Source: an uncultured Limnohabitans sp.
GTDB taxonomy: Bacteria > Pseudomonadota > Gammaproteobacteria > Burkholderiales > Burkholderiaceae_C
Direction of reading: 5' to 3'
NCBI RefSeq assembly: GCF_937889215.1
Contig: NZ_CALBEX010000584.1
Coordinates: 1-8,971, forward strand
Length of the DNA stretch: 8,971 nucleotides
The notes beneath the pieces are model-generated. The model was not told the origin of the DNA. It worked only from the letters and a program-made list of their open reading frames with translations, and searched no databases. Position 1 is the first letter of the stretch. Each line of letters opens with the position of its first letter. The position numbers and the translations under genes are program-made. Shown in pieces: positions 1 to 5,543 of this stretch.

Positions 1-614
1 ACAGCACGATCGTGATTGCCGGCTTGTTCTTGCTGGTGGAGCTCATGGCCGCGCAGCGCGGGCAGGCGCTCGACAAACTGCAGCCTGCCGTTGCTGTGCG
101 CGAGCCGGTTTTGCTGGGCCTGATGCTCTTGTTTGGTGCCGCTTCGGCTGCAGGTTTGCCGCCTTTGCCCGGCTTCTTGGGCAAGCTCATGATCTTGGAG
201 AGCAGCGCAGGCCTGCCCGCACAGGCCTGGATCTGGACCGTGGTGCTGAGCGTGGGATTTTTCACCATCGTGGGCCTGGCCCGTGCGGGTGTCATATTGT
301 TCTGGCATGTGCAGCCCGAACCCGACGCAGTGCACAGCAACGCGGGCAGCAGCCCCAAACTGCTGTCGGCGGTCTGGGCCTTCATGGCCTTGACTTTGGC
401 CATGGCCGTGTTGGCTTCGCCCGTCAAGCGCTACACCGACGACACCGCCACGCAGCTGGCGGACACGGCCGCTTATGCCAAAGCCGTGCTGGGCCTTGAG
501 CCTGGCCAGCCTTCGACCAGCACGCGGCCTTACGATGGGGCGCGCCCGTCGGTGCCGGTCTTAGCCCCGGCCCCGGCCGCTGCGCCTGAAACCCCTGCAA
601 AGGAAACGCCATGA
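1..614 (+). CDS. phaD: Monovalent cation/H+ antiporter subunit D, 3' part (PhaD/MrpD)
   Basis: Only the C-terminal 203 residues are in the window; the reading frame is open from position 3 and the 5' end is outside. PhaD is one of the large membrane subunits of the multi-subunit Na+(K+)/H+ antiporter, related to the proton-pumping subunits NuoM/NuoN of complex I. Seen here: hydrophobic segments with the family-typical GLPPLPGFLGKLMIL stretch, then a membrane segment around VVLSVGFFTIVGLARAGVILFW, another around WAFMALTLAMAVLAS, and an Ala/Pro-rich hydrophilic tail ending PAAAPETPAKETP. The stop TGA overlaps the phaE start (ATGA at 611-614), which suggests translational coupling. The order D-E-F-G matches known pha operons. 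The GTG at position 12 is internal, not a start. The call as subunit D rather than A rests on the conserved motif and on position before phaE. Confidence 0.88.
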   Translation, partial: STIVIAGLFLLVELMAAQRGQALDKLQPAVAVREPVLLGLMLLFGAASAAGLPPLPGFLGKLMILESSAGLPAQAWIWTVVLSVGFFTIVGLARAGVILFWHVQPEPDAVHSNAGSSPKLLSAVWAFMALTLAMAVLASPVKRYTDDTATQLADTAAYAKAVLGLEPGQPSTSTRPYDGARPSVPVLAPAPAAAPETPAKETP

Positions 615-1165
615 CACCCAACGCCCCGGACCGCTCTGCCCGAGCGCGCTGGCTCAGCCACCCCATCCTCTCGCTCTTGCTGGGCGTCAGCTGGCTGGCC
701 CTGTCGCACAGCTTGGCGCCGGTGCACTTGCTGTCGGCCTTGCTGATTGCGCTGATCGTGCCGCGCCTGATCCACCCATTTTTGGGGCCCGCGTCCCGCA
801 TCCACTGGGGTGCGGCCCTGCGCCTGGCGCTGGTGGTGCTCAAGGACATCGTGCTGTCCAACATCACCGTGGCCCGTTTGGTGCTTGGCCCCATGAAAGC
901 CATGTCGCCCGCCTGGCTGCCCGTGCCTCTGGCCAGTGAGCACCCCATGGTCAACGCTTTGTTTGCCAGCATCATCACCACCACGCCGGGCACAGTGTCT
1001 TGTGTGGTGAGCGAATCGCGGCGTGAAATTTTGGTGCATGCGCTCAATTGTGACGACGCGCAAGCCATGATCGACGACATGAAAACCCGCTACGAAGCGC
1101 CCTTACTGCACATTTTTGGCTGCAGCGAGCAGGCGGCACCTCTTGCCCAGAAAGGCCTGCAATGA
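611..1165 (+). CDS. phaE: Monovalent cation/H+ antiporter subunit E (PhaE/MrpE)
   Basis: A 184-residue integral membrane subunit of the Pha/Mrp antiporter, which exchanges cytoplasmic Na+ or K+ for external protons and supports growth at high pH or salt. The N-terminus has about three hydrophobic segments (roughly residues 17-32, 35-54 and 66-84). A soluble C-terminal part follows with the family-typical SIITTTPGTVS motif near residues 120-130. The length is normal for the MNHE/MrpE family. The start ATG at 611 overlaps the phaD stop and has an AAAGGA ribosome binding site at 599-604. The stop overlaps the phaF start (ATGA at 1162-1165). It is thus in the middle of a tightly coupled operon. 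No oddities are seen. Confidence 0.93.
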   Translation: MTPNAPDRSARARWLSHPILSLLLGVSWLALSHSLAPVHLLSALLIALIVPRLIHPFLGPASRIHWGAALRLALVVLKDIVLSNITVARLVLGPMKAMSPAWLPVPLASEHPMVNALFASIITTTPGTVSCVVSESRREILVHALNCDDAQAMIDDMKTRYEAPLLHIFGCSEQAAPLAQKGLQ

Positions 1166-1437
1166 ACATCCTGGACCTGGCCCTGTCGGTGGCCATCGTG
1201 GCCGTCACCCTAGCGGTGGCGCTGTGCGCCTGGCGACTTTTCCGTGGCCCCGAAACCACCGACCGCATCCTGGCGCTCGACACTTTGTCGATGAACGCTG
1301 TGGCCCTGATCGTTTTGCTGGGTATCCGCTGGAACACCGCTTTGCTCTTCGAAGCCGCCTTGCTGGTGGCCATGCTGGGCTTTGCCTCGACGGTGGCGCT
1401 GGCGCGTTACCTCAGCCGCGGCGACGTGGTCGAATAA
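1162..1437 (+). CDS. phaF: Monovalent cation/H+ antiporter subunit F (PhaF/MrpF)
   Basis: A 91-residue, very hydrophobic protein with three predicted membrane helices (about residues 3-24, 41-55 and 59-83). The stretch FRGPETTDRILALDTL (about residues 27-42) is the hallmark of the MrpF/PhaF family. It is a small accessory subunit needed for assembly of the multi-subunit cation/proton antiporter in the cytoplasmic membrane. Length is as expected. The start at 1162 overlaps the phaE stop by four bases, with AAAGG at 1151-1155 as ribosome binding site. phaG follows 13 bases after the stop. Confidence 0.93.
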   Translation: MNILDLALSVAIVAVTLAVALCAWRLFRGPETTDRILALDTLSMNAVALIVLLGIRWNTALLFEAALLVAMLGFASTVALARYLSRGDVVE

Positions 1438-1443
1438 AAGGAG
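1438..1443 (+). promoter_or_regulatory. Ribosome binding site fixing the phaG start
   Basis: AAGGAG lies seven bases upstream of the ATG at 1451, directly after the phaF stop codon. It decides for 1451 over an earlier in-frame start near 1382 that would lie inside phaF. Confidence 0.8.
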
Positions 1444-1450
1444 CCCCCTC

Positions 1451-1792
1451 ATGCATCCCCTGATTGAATGGACCGCAGCGGCTTTCATCCTTGTCGCGGC
1501 ATTTTTCTTGCTGGTGGGCGCCATTGGTTTGGTGCGCCTGCCTGACTTTTATATGCGCTTGCACGCACCCACCAAAGCGTCCACTTTGGGCGTCGGCGGT
1601 GTCTTGGCGGCGTCCATGCTGGTGTCGGCCTTTCAGGGCCGGGCGGGCATGGCCGAGTTGCTGATCACTTTGTTCGTGTTTGTCACTGCACCCGTGTCGG
1701 CCAACTTGATGGCCCAGGCCGCGCTGCACCTGAAAGCGCGCTCGAAAGCCCCCGTGCCACCTGAAACCGTGCCTGAGCGCCAGGAAAGTTGA
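1451..1792 (+). CDS. phaG: Monovalent cation/H+ antiporter subunit G (PhaG/MrpG)
   Basis: A 113-residue membrane protein, the last subunit of the Pha operon. It has three hydrophobic segments (about residues 8-28, 43-60 and 66-90) and the family signature GLVRLPDFYMRLHAPTKAST (about residues 26-45), followed by TLGVGGVL. The C-terminus is a short charged and Pro-rich tail. The frame is open upstream to 1382, but the ATG at 1451 was chosen because AAGGAG lies at 1438-1443, seven bases before it, and because family members start just before the first helix. Here the gene does not overlap its neighbour, unlike phaD-E-F. It is the distal gene of the operon; its stop lies just before the paaZ control region, and no intrinsic terminator is visible between them. 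Confidence 0.93.
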   Translation: MHPLIEWTAAAFILVAAFFLLVGAIGLVRLPDFYMRLHAPTKASTLGVGGVLAASMLVSAFQGRAGMAELLITLFVFVTAPVSANLMAQAALHLKARSKAPVPPETVPERQES

Positions 1793-1813
1793 AGCCGAGT
1801 TCGACATTGCGAC

Positions 1814-1819
1814 TAGAAT
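1814..1819 (+). promoter_or_regulatory. Candidate paaZ promoter -10 box
   Basis: TAGAAT differs from the consensus TATAAT at one position. It sits directly against the inverted repeat at 1819-1842. A possible -35 (TTGAAG at 1789-1794) overlaps the phaG stop codon, but its spacing is 19 bases, so the -35 is weak. A start of transcription around 1826 would fall inside the inverted repeat, which is the geometry expected for repression by a bound regulator. Inference from sequence only. Confidence 0.45.
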
Positions 1820-1842
1820 TAACCGACCGCCCGGTTGGTTAA
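1819..1842 (+). promoter_or_regulatory. Inverted repeat, likely TetR-type (PaaR-like) operator of paaZ
   Basis: Two 11-base arms, TTAACCGACCG and CGGTTGGTTAA, are separated by CC and pair at 10 of 11 positions; the mismatch is G1825 against T1836. The repeat lies 62 bases before the paaZ start and touches the candidate -10 box. Regulators of phenylacetate genes in Burkholderiales are often TetR-family PaaR proteins that bind ACCGACCG-type palindromes and are released by phenylacetyl-CoA. The arm sequence here fits that type as I recall it. The regulator gene is not in the window, so the assignment is inferred from the motif and the downstream gene. Confidence 0.65.
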
Positions 1843-1904
1843 CGAATTGGCAGGTCCAGCACCCGCCAGTGCACCGGGTTTTGACCTCTCAAGGAAAGCA
1901 ACCC

Positions 1905-3950
1905 ATGTCCCAAGTCCTGCAAAGTTTCATCGGTGGCCAATGGATCGGCCAGCAAGGCGCACAAAACCTGCGCAGCGCTATAAACGGCCAAACGGTTTAC
2001 CAAACCCATGCCGAGGCCATCGACTTTGGCGACGCGGTGCACCACGCCCGCACCGTGGGTTTGCCCAATTTGCTCAAGCTCGATTTTCAGGAACGCGCCC
2101 AGCGCCTCAAGGCTTTGGCCAAGTACTTGGGTGAGCACAAAGAGCAGCTTTACGCCATCTCGGCCCACACAGGTGCCACGCGTGCCGACAGCTGGGTGGA
2201 CATCGAAGGCGGTGCGGGCACTTTGTTCGCCTATTCGGGCATCGGCAGCAACGAGCTGCCCAGCGGCAACCTGATCCACGAGGGCCCGGCCTTCCCCTTG
2301 GGCAAGAAGGGCGGCTTTGCGGGCACGCACATCTTGGTGCCGCGTGGCGGCATCGCGGTGCACATCAACGCCTTCAACTTCCCCATCTGGGGCCTCTTGG
2401 AAAAGTTCGCGCCCAGCTTTTTGGCGGGCATGCCTTGCATTGGCAAACCCGCTTCGTCCACCAGCTACCTGACCGAGGCCATGGTACGCCTGGTCGAGCA
2501 ATCTGGCATCTTGCCTGCCGGTTCACTCCAGCTGGTGATCGGCTCCACGGGTGACCTTCTGGACCGCTTGAACGGCCAAGACGTGGTCACCTTCACCGGC
2601 TCGGCCGACACCGCCGCCATGCTGCGTGTGCACCCCAATGTGGTCAAACACAGCATCCCCTTCAACGCCGAAGCCGACTCGCTCAACTGTGCCATCCTCG
2701 CACCTGATGTCTCGCCCGACGACGAAGAGTTTGACCTGTTCGTGAAAGAAGTGGCTCGCGAGATGACCGTCAAAGCAGGCCAGAAGTGCACGGCCATTCG
2801 CCGCGCCATCGTGCCGCGCCAGCACCTCGATGTCGTGGTCGAAAAGCTCAAGGCCCGTTTGGCCAAAGTGGTGGTGGGCGACCCGTCGGTGGAAGGCGTG
2901 AAGATGGGCGCTTTGGCCTCGCATTCGCAACAAGCCGATGTGGCCGAGCGTGTGGCCTTGTTGCGCCAAAGCGCCGAGCTGGTGTTTGGCGGCGGTGCCG
3001 GTTTTGCACCGGTGGGGCAGGGCGTTGAAGGCGGTGCTTTCTTCCAGCCCACGCTGCTGCTTTGCCAAAAGCCTTTGCAGACCGACAGCGTGCACGATGT
3101 GGAGGCCTTTGGCCCAGTCAGCACCCTCATGCCTTACGACGGCATTGACGAAGCCCTGCAACTGGCCGCACGCGGCCTGGGCAGCTTGGTTGGCACGCTG
3201 GTCACCAAAGACCCGAAAATCGCGGCTCGCATCATCCCTGTCGCGGCTGCTCTGCATGGCCGTCTGCACATCCTGGACCGTGAATCGGCTGTCGAATCGA
3301 CCGGCCACGGCTCGCCCCTGCCCCAGCTCAAGCACGGCGGCCCCGGCCGCGCAGGTGGCGGCGAAGAGCTCGGCGGCATCCGCGCCGTCAAGCACCTGAT
3401 GCAACGCACCGCGCTGCAAGGCTCACCCACCATGATCGCCGCTGTCACGGGCGAGTACATGCGCGGCGCAAAACTGATCGAGACCGAAGTCCACCCCTTC
3501 CGCCGTTACTTTGAAGAGCTGCAGATCGGCGAGAGCTTGCTCACCCACCGCCGCACCGTGGGCGAGGCCGACATCGTGGCCTTTGGTGGTCTGTCGGGCG
3601 ACTATTTCTACATGCACTTCGACGAAATCGCGGCCAAGGATTCGCCATTTGGGAAGCGCATCGCACACGGCTACTTCGTTCTCTCGGCCGCTGCGGGCTT
3701 GTTTGTCTCACCCGCGCCTGGCCCGGTGCTGGCCAACTATGGTCTGGACACGCTGCGCTTCGTCAAGCCCGTGGGCATTGGCGACACCATCCAGGCGCGC
3801 CTGACCGCCAAGCGCAAGATCGACCGCAACAAGAAAGACGCGAATGGCGTGGGCCAAGGCGTGGTGGCCTGGGATGTGGAAGTGACCAACCAGTTGGGAG
3901 AGGTCGTGGCCAGCTACGACATCCTGACGCTGGTGGCCAAGCGGGGCTGA
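1905..3950 (+). CDS. paaZ: Bifunctional oxepin-CoA hydrolase / 3-oxo-5,6-dehydrosuberyl-CoA semialdehyde dehydrogenase (PaaZ/PaaN)
   Basis: PaaZ opens the ring of oxepin-CoA in aerobic phenylacetate catabolism and oxidises the resulting aldehyde to 3-oxo-5,6-dehydrosuberyl-CoA with NADP+, in the cytoplasm. The protein is 681 residues, the same length as E. coli PaaZ. Residues 1 to about 515 are an aldehyde dehydrogenase domain: INAFNFPIWG at 154-163, the general-base Glu256 in FNAEADSLNC, and the nucleophile Cys295 in AGQKC; both match the E. coli numbering. Residues from about 530 form a MaoC hotdog hydratase domain with SGDYFYMHFDE, giving Asp566 and His571 with the spacing of the E. coli Asp561/His566 pair. 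Both activities should therefore be intact. The ATG at 1905 was preferred to an in-frame GTG at 1869: AAGGAAAG lies at 1891-1898 and MSQVLQSFIGGQW is a normal start. No other paa gene is in the window, so paaZ seems to stand alone under its own operator. Confidence 0.95.
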   Translation: MSQVLQSFIGGQWIGQQGAQNLRSAINGQTVYQTHAEAIDFGDAVHHARTVGLPNLLKLDFQERAQRLKALAKYLGEHKEQLYAISAHTGATRADSWVDIEGGAGTLFAYSGIGSNELPSGNLIHEGPAFPLGKKGGFAGTHILVPRGGIAVHINAFNFPIWGLLEKFAPSFLAGMPCIGKPASSTSYLTEAMVRLVEQSGILPAGSLQLVIGSTGDLLDRLNGQDVVTFTGSADTAAMLRVHPNVVKHSIPFNAEADSLNCAILAPDVSPDDEEFDLFVKEVAREMTVKAGQKCTAIRRAIVPRQHLDVVVEKLKARLAKVVVGDPSVEGVKMGALASHSQQADVAERVALLRQSAELVFGGGAGFAPVGQGVEGGAFFQPTLLLCQKPLQTDSVHDVEAFGPVSTLMPYDGIDEALQLAARGLGSLVGTLVTKDPKIAARIIPVAAALHGRLHILDRESAVESTGHGSPLPQLKHGGPGRAGGGEELGGIRAVKHLMQRTALQGSPTMIAAVTGEYMRGAKLIETEVHPFRRYFEELQIGESLLTHRRTVGEADIVAFGGLSGDYFYMHFDEIAAKDSPFGKRIAHGYFVLSAAAGLFVSPAPGPVLANYGLDTLRFVKPVGIGDTIQARLTAKRKIDRNKKDANGVGQGVVAWDVEVTNQLGEVVASYDILTLVAKRG

Positions 3951-3972
3951 TGCGCCCCTGCGGCGCAGAAAC

Positions 3973-4038
3973 GTCGGACCTGAAGGCCGCGACCTACGGG
4001 GAGGTGGGCATTTGTAGGTCGGCGCCTTCAGGTCCGAC
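3973..4038. repeat. Palindrome unit 1 of the 120-base array
   Basis: Arms 3973-3997 and 4014-4038 pair at 23 of 25 positions; the two mismatches are adjacent (CG facing CG, left at 3988-3989). It starts 22 bases after the paaZ stop, so an mRNA hairpin here could act on the paaZ 3' end. No U-tract follows, so it is not a classic intrinsic terminator. Confidence 0.9.
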
Positions 4039-4092
4039 AAAGCCGCTGGCGGACCCAAGCGCATGGCATGTCGCTAAGCGATGCACACAAAC

Positions 4093-4158
4093 GTCGGACC
4101 TGAAGGCCGCGACCTACGGGGAGCTCGGTATGTGTAGGTCGGCACCTTCAGGTCCGAC
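4093..4158. repeat. Palindrome unit 2 of the 120-base array
   Basis: The left arm is identical to unit 1. The loop differs (CTCGGTATGT after GGGGAG), and the right arm has an A instead of G in GGCACC, which adds one more mismatch to the stem. Confidence 0.9.
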
Positions 4159-4212
4159 AAAGCCGCTGGCGGACCTAAACGCATGGCATGTCGCTTCGCG
4201 ATGCGCACAAAC

Positions 4213-4278
4213 GTCGGACCTGAAGGCCGCGACCTACGGGGAGATGGGCATGTGCAGGTCGGTGCCTTCAGGTCCGAC
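4213..4278. repeat. Palindrome unit 3 of the 120-base array
   Basis: The left arm is identical to the other units. The right arm begins GCAGGTCGGTGCC, two changes from unit 1, so this is one of the less well paired copies. Confidence 0.9.
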
Positions 4279-4332
4279 AAAGCCGCTGGGGGACCCAAGC
4301 GCATGGCATGTCGCTTCGTGATGCGCACAAAC

Positions 4333-4398
4333 GTCGGACCTGAAGGCCGCGACCTACGGGGAGATGGGCATTTGTAGGTCGGCGCCTTCAGGTCCGAC
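4333..4398. repeat. Palindrome unit 4 of the 120-base array
   Basis: Both arms are identical to unit 1 and the loop differs from it by a single base. It ends 41 bases before the methyltransferase start, and the array stops exactly at the end of the right arm with no partial spacer. Confidence 0.9.
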
Positions 4399-4439
4399 GT
4401 TGAATGTTCAAAAAATGGGCCGTGCCAGAATGACCCACC

Positions 4440-5054
4440 ATGAACCTCTACGACCGCCACATCCTGCCGTACCTGCTTGACTTCGCTTGTGGCTTGCCCA
4501 TGGTGCAGGCGCAGCGTCGAAAGCTGGTGCCCCAAGCCCAGGGCCGGGTGCTGGAGATCGGCATGGGCACGGGCCGCAACCTGCCGTTCTATGACCGCAG
4601 CCGCGTGACCCGATTGGTGGGGGTTGACCCCGCGATGCAAATGCACCGCTTGGCCCAAAAGCGCAGCCAAGAGGCGGGCCTCGACGTGGAGTTGATGGGT
4701 TTGTCGGCCGAGCAGCTGCCCACCGCAGACGCAAGCTTCGACACCGTGGTCTGCACCTACACCTTGTGCAGCATCCCCGACGCCGTGCAAGCCTTGCGCG
4801 AAATGCGGCGGGTGCTGGTGCCCGGTGGCAAGCTGCTGTTTTGCGAGCACGGCCGCGCACCAGACGAGGGCGTGCGGAATTGGCAAGCGCGCTTGCAACC
4901 CCTTTGGGGGGCGTTGGCTGGCGGCTGCCAGTTGGGGCGTGACATTCCAAGCTTGCTGGAAGAGGCCGGTTTTGCAGCCGAGACCCAATCGGCGTATTTG
5001 CTTGGCCCCCGGCCCATGGCTTTTCATTACTGGGGACAGGCCCAGGCCGATTGA
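4440..5054 (+). CDS. Class I SAM-dependent methyltransferase, METTL7/UbiE-like
   Basis: A 204-residue protein with a complete Methyltransf_11-type Rossmann fold. Motif I is VLEIGMGTGRN at residues 37-47, the acidic ribose-binding residue is Asp63 in VGVDPA, motif IV is FDTVVCTYTLCSI at 100-112, and LVPGGKLLFCEHG follows at 126-138. It should transfer a methyl group from S-adenosylmethionine; the substrate cannot be told from sequence. After the fold, the stretch EHG..PDEGVRNWQARLQPLWGALAGGCQLGRD resembles the C-terminal part of the METTL7 (TMT1) thiol/alkyl methyltransferase family (EH...W...LDP.W....DGC.L.R), so a small lipophilic or thiol acceptor is possible. It has no membrane helix. The start ATG at 4440 is 41 bases after the repeat array; no clear ribosome binding site precedes it (CCAGAATGACCCACC). 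The next gene begins 27 bases downstream. Confidence 0.85.
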   Translation: MNLYDRHILPYLLDFACGLPMVQAQRRKLVPQAQGRVLEIGMGTGRNLPFYDRSRVTRLVGVDPAMQMHRLAQKRSQEAGLDVELMGLSAEQLPTADASFDTVVCTYTLCSIPDAVQALREMRRVLVPGGKLLFCEHGRAPDEGVRNWQARLQPLWGALAGGCQLGRDIPSLLEEAGFAAETQSAYLLGPRPMAFHYWGQAQAD

Positions 5055-5069
5055 CGCGGCCGGTGCAGG

Positions 5070-5075
5070 GATAAT
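5070..5075 (+). promoter_or_regulatory. Candidate -10 box for a leaderless ykgJ-like transcript
   Basis: GATAAT matches TATAAT at five of six positions. Its end is six bases from the ATG at 5082, so transcription would start at or next to the A of the start codon. TTGACG at 5051-5056 resembles a -35, but the spacing of 13 bases is too short for normal sigma-70 use. Moderate to low confidence. Confidence 0.35.
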
Positions 5076-5081
5076 CACAGC

Positions 5082-5486
5082 ATGAGATCCCCCATTGCCG
5101 TTGTTGACGTTGACCGTTGCGAAACCTGGACCCGTTACAAAAACGGGCTGTGCGACACCTGCGCGGCCAACTGCTGCACCATGCCGGTCGAGGTCAAGCT
5201 GGCCGATCTGGTGCGGCTAGAGCTGGTTGATCCGTTCGCGGCCGAGCACGAGGACCCCAAGCAGATCGCCAAACGTTTGAGCAAAGCGGGGCTGATCGAG
5301 CATTTCAACTTCAAGAAAAGCATCTTCAGCCTGGCGCGACGTGCCAGCGGCGACTGCCAGTTTCTCGATGCCAAAACCCGCCGCTGCACCGTGTACGACA
5401 AACGGCCCAACACCTGCCGCCTGCACCCCCAAGTGGGGCCACGCCCCAACCATTGCCCTTACGGCAACAAAGCGCAGTCGCGTTAA
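5082..5486 (+). CDS. YkgJ family cysteine-cluster protein (putative Zn/Fe-binding)
   Basis: A 134-residue soluble protein with the CxxCxxxCC cluster of the YkgJ/UPF0153 family at residues 24-32 (CDTCAANCC), then further conserved cysteines in GDCQFL (Cys92), RRCTVYDKRPNTCRLHP (Cys102 and Cys112) and HCPYG (Cys125). The family is thought to chelate zinc or an iron-sulfur centre; no enzymatic role is established and I do not infer one. The length and the layout (N-terminal cluster, about 60-residue helical middle, C-terminal C..YdkRP..CR block) are normal for the family. The start ATG at 5082 has no Shine-Dalgarno sequence, but a GATAAT hexamer lies six bases upstream, so the mRNA may be leaderless. 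It follows the methyltransferase by 27 bases and ends just before a strong terminator. Confidence 0.9.
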   Translation: MRSPIAVVDVDRCETWTRYKNGLCDTCAANCCTMPVEVKLADLVRLELVDPFAAEHEDPKQIAKRLSKAGLIEHFNFKKSIFSLARRASGDCQFLDAKTRRCTVYDKRPNTCRLHPQVGPRPNHCPYGNKAQSR

Positions 5487-5489
5487 AAA

Positions 5490-5521
5490 AAAGCCCCCCG
5501 ACTTCACAGTCGGGGGGCTTT
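5490..5521. terminator. Bidirectional intrinsic terminator between the ykgJ-like gene and rpoD
   Basis: A perfect 14-base-pair stem (arms 5490-5503 and 5508-5521, core GCCCCCCGACT/AGTCGGGGGGC) closes a TCAC loop. On the plus strand the A-tract 5485-5492 comes first and only a short T run follows (CTTTG). On the minus strand the stem is followed by eight consecutive U, an ideal terminator for rpoD, whose stop codon is 22 bases away. It separates two convergent genes. Confidence 0.93.
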
Positions 5522-5543
5522 GTCGCTGGCAGGCCAAGGCGAT

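Larger units (their letters stand above)
3969..4398. repeat. Tandem array of four 66-base palindromes at a 120-base period (REP/BIME-like)
   Basis: This fills most of the 489-base gap between paaZ and the methyltransferase gene. Four hairpin units start at 3973, 4093, 4213 and 4333, exactly 120 bases apart, separated by three 54-base spacers that are also near-identical. Each unit has 25-base arms around a 16-base loop. The left arm plus the following GGGGAG is identical in all four copies; the loop and right arm vary (for example at 4014-4038 against 4254-4278). Because 120 is a multiple of three and the units are palindromic, long spurious reading frames appear on both strands. It resembles REP/BIME-type intergenic palindromes of proteobacteria. 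It could stabilise or terminate the paaZ transcript. No mobile gene is attached. Confidence 0.92.

Noticed and set aside
1382..1450. Earlier start for phaG inside phaF
   Set aside because: The extra 23 residues (Arg-rich) are the phaF gene read in another frame, and a good ribosome binding site precedes 1451.
1869..1904. GTG start extending PaaZ by 12 residues
   Set aside because: It lacks a ribosome binding site and makes the protein longer than the family. ATG at 1905 follows AAGGAAAG and puts the catalytic Glu256 and Cys295 at the E. coli numbers.
3950..4321. A 123-codon plus-strand frame with repeated TSDLKAATYGE units
   Set aside because: It is produced by the 120-base repeat, whose period is a multiple of three. 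It overlaps the paaZ stop, and the same peptide pattern appears on the other strand because the units are palindromic.
3969..4398. CRISPR array
   Set aside because: The sequences between the repeated hairpins are themselves near-identical and 54 bases long, the repeat units are 66 bases, and there is no cas gene. CRISPR spacers would be unique.
4074..5078. A 334-codon minus-strand frame
   Set aside because: Its C-terminal third is the palindromic repeat read backwards and the rest is antisense to the methyltransferase gene, which has full family motifs.
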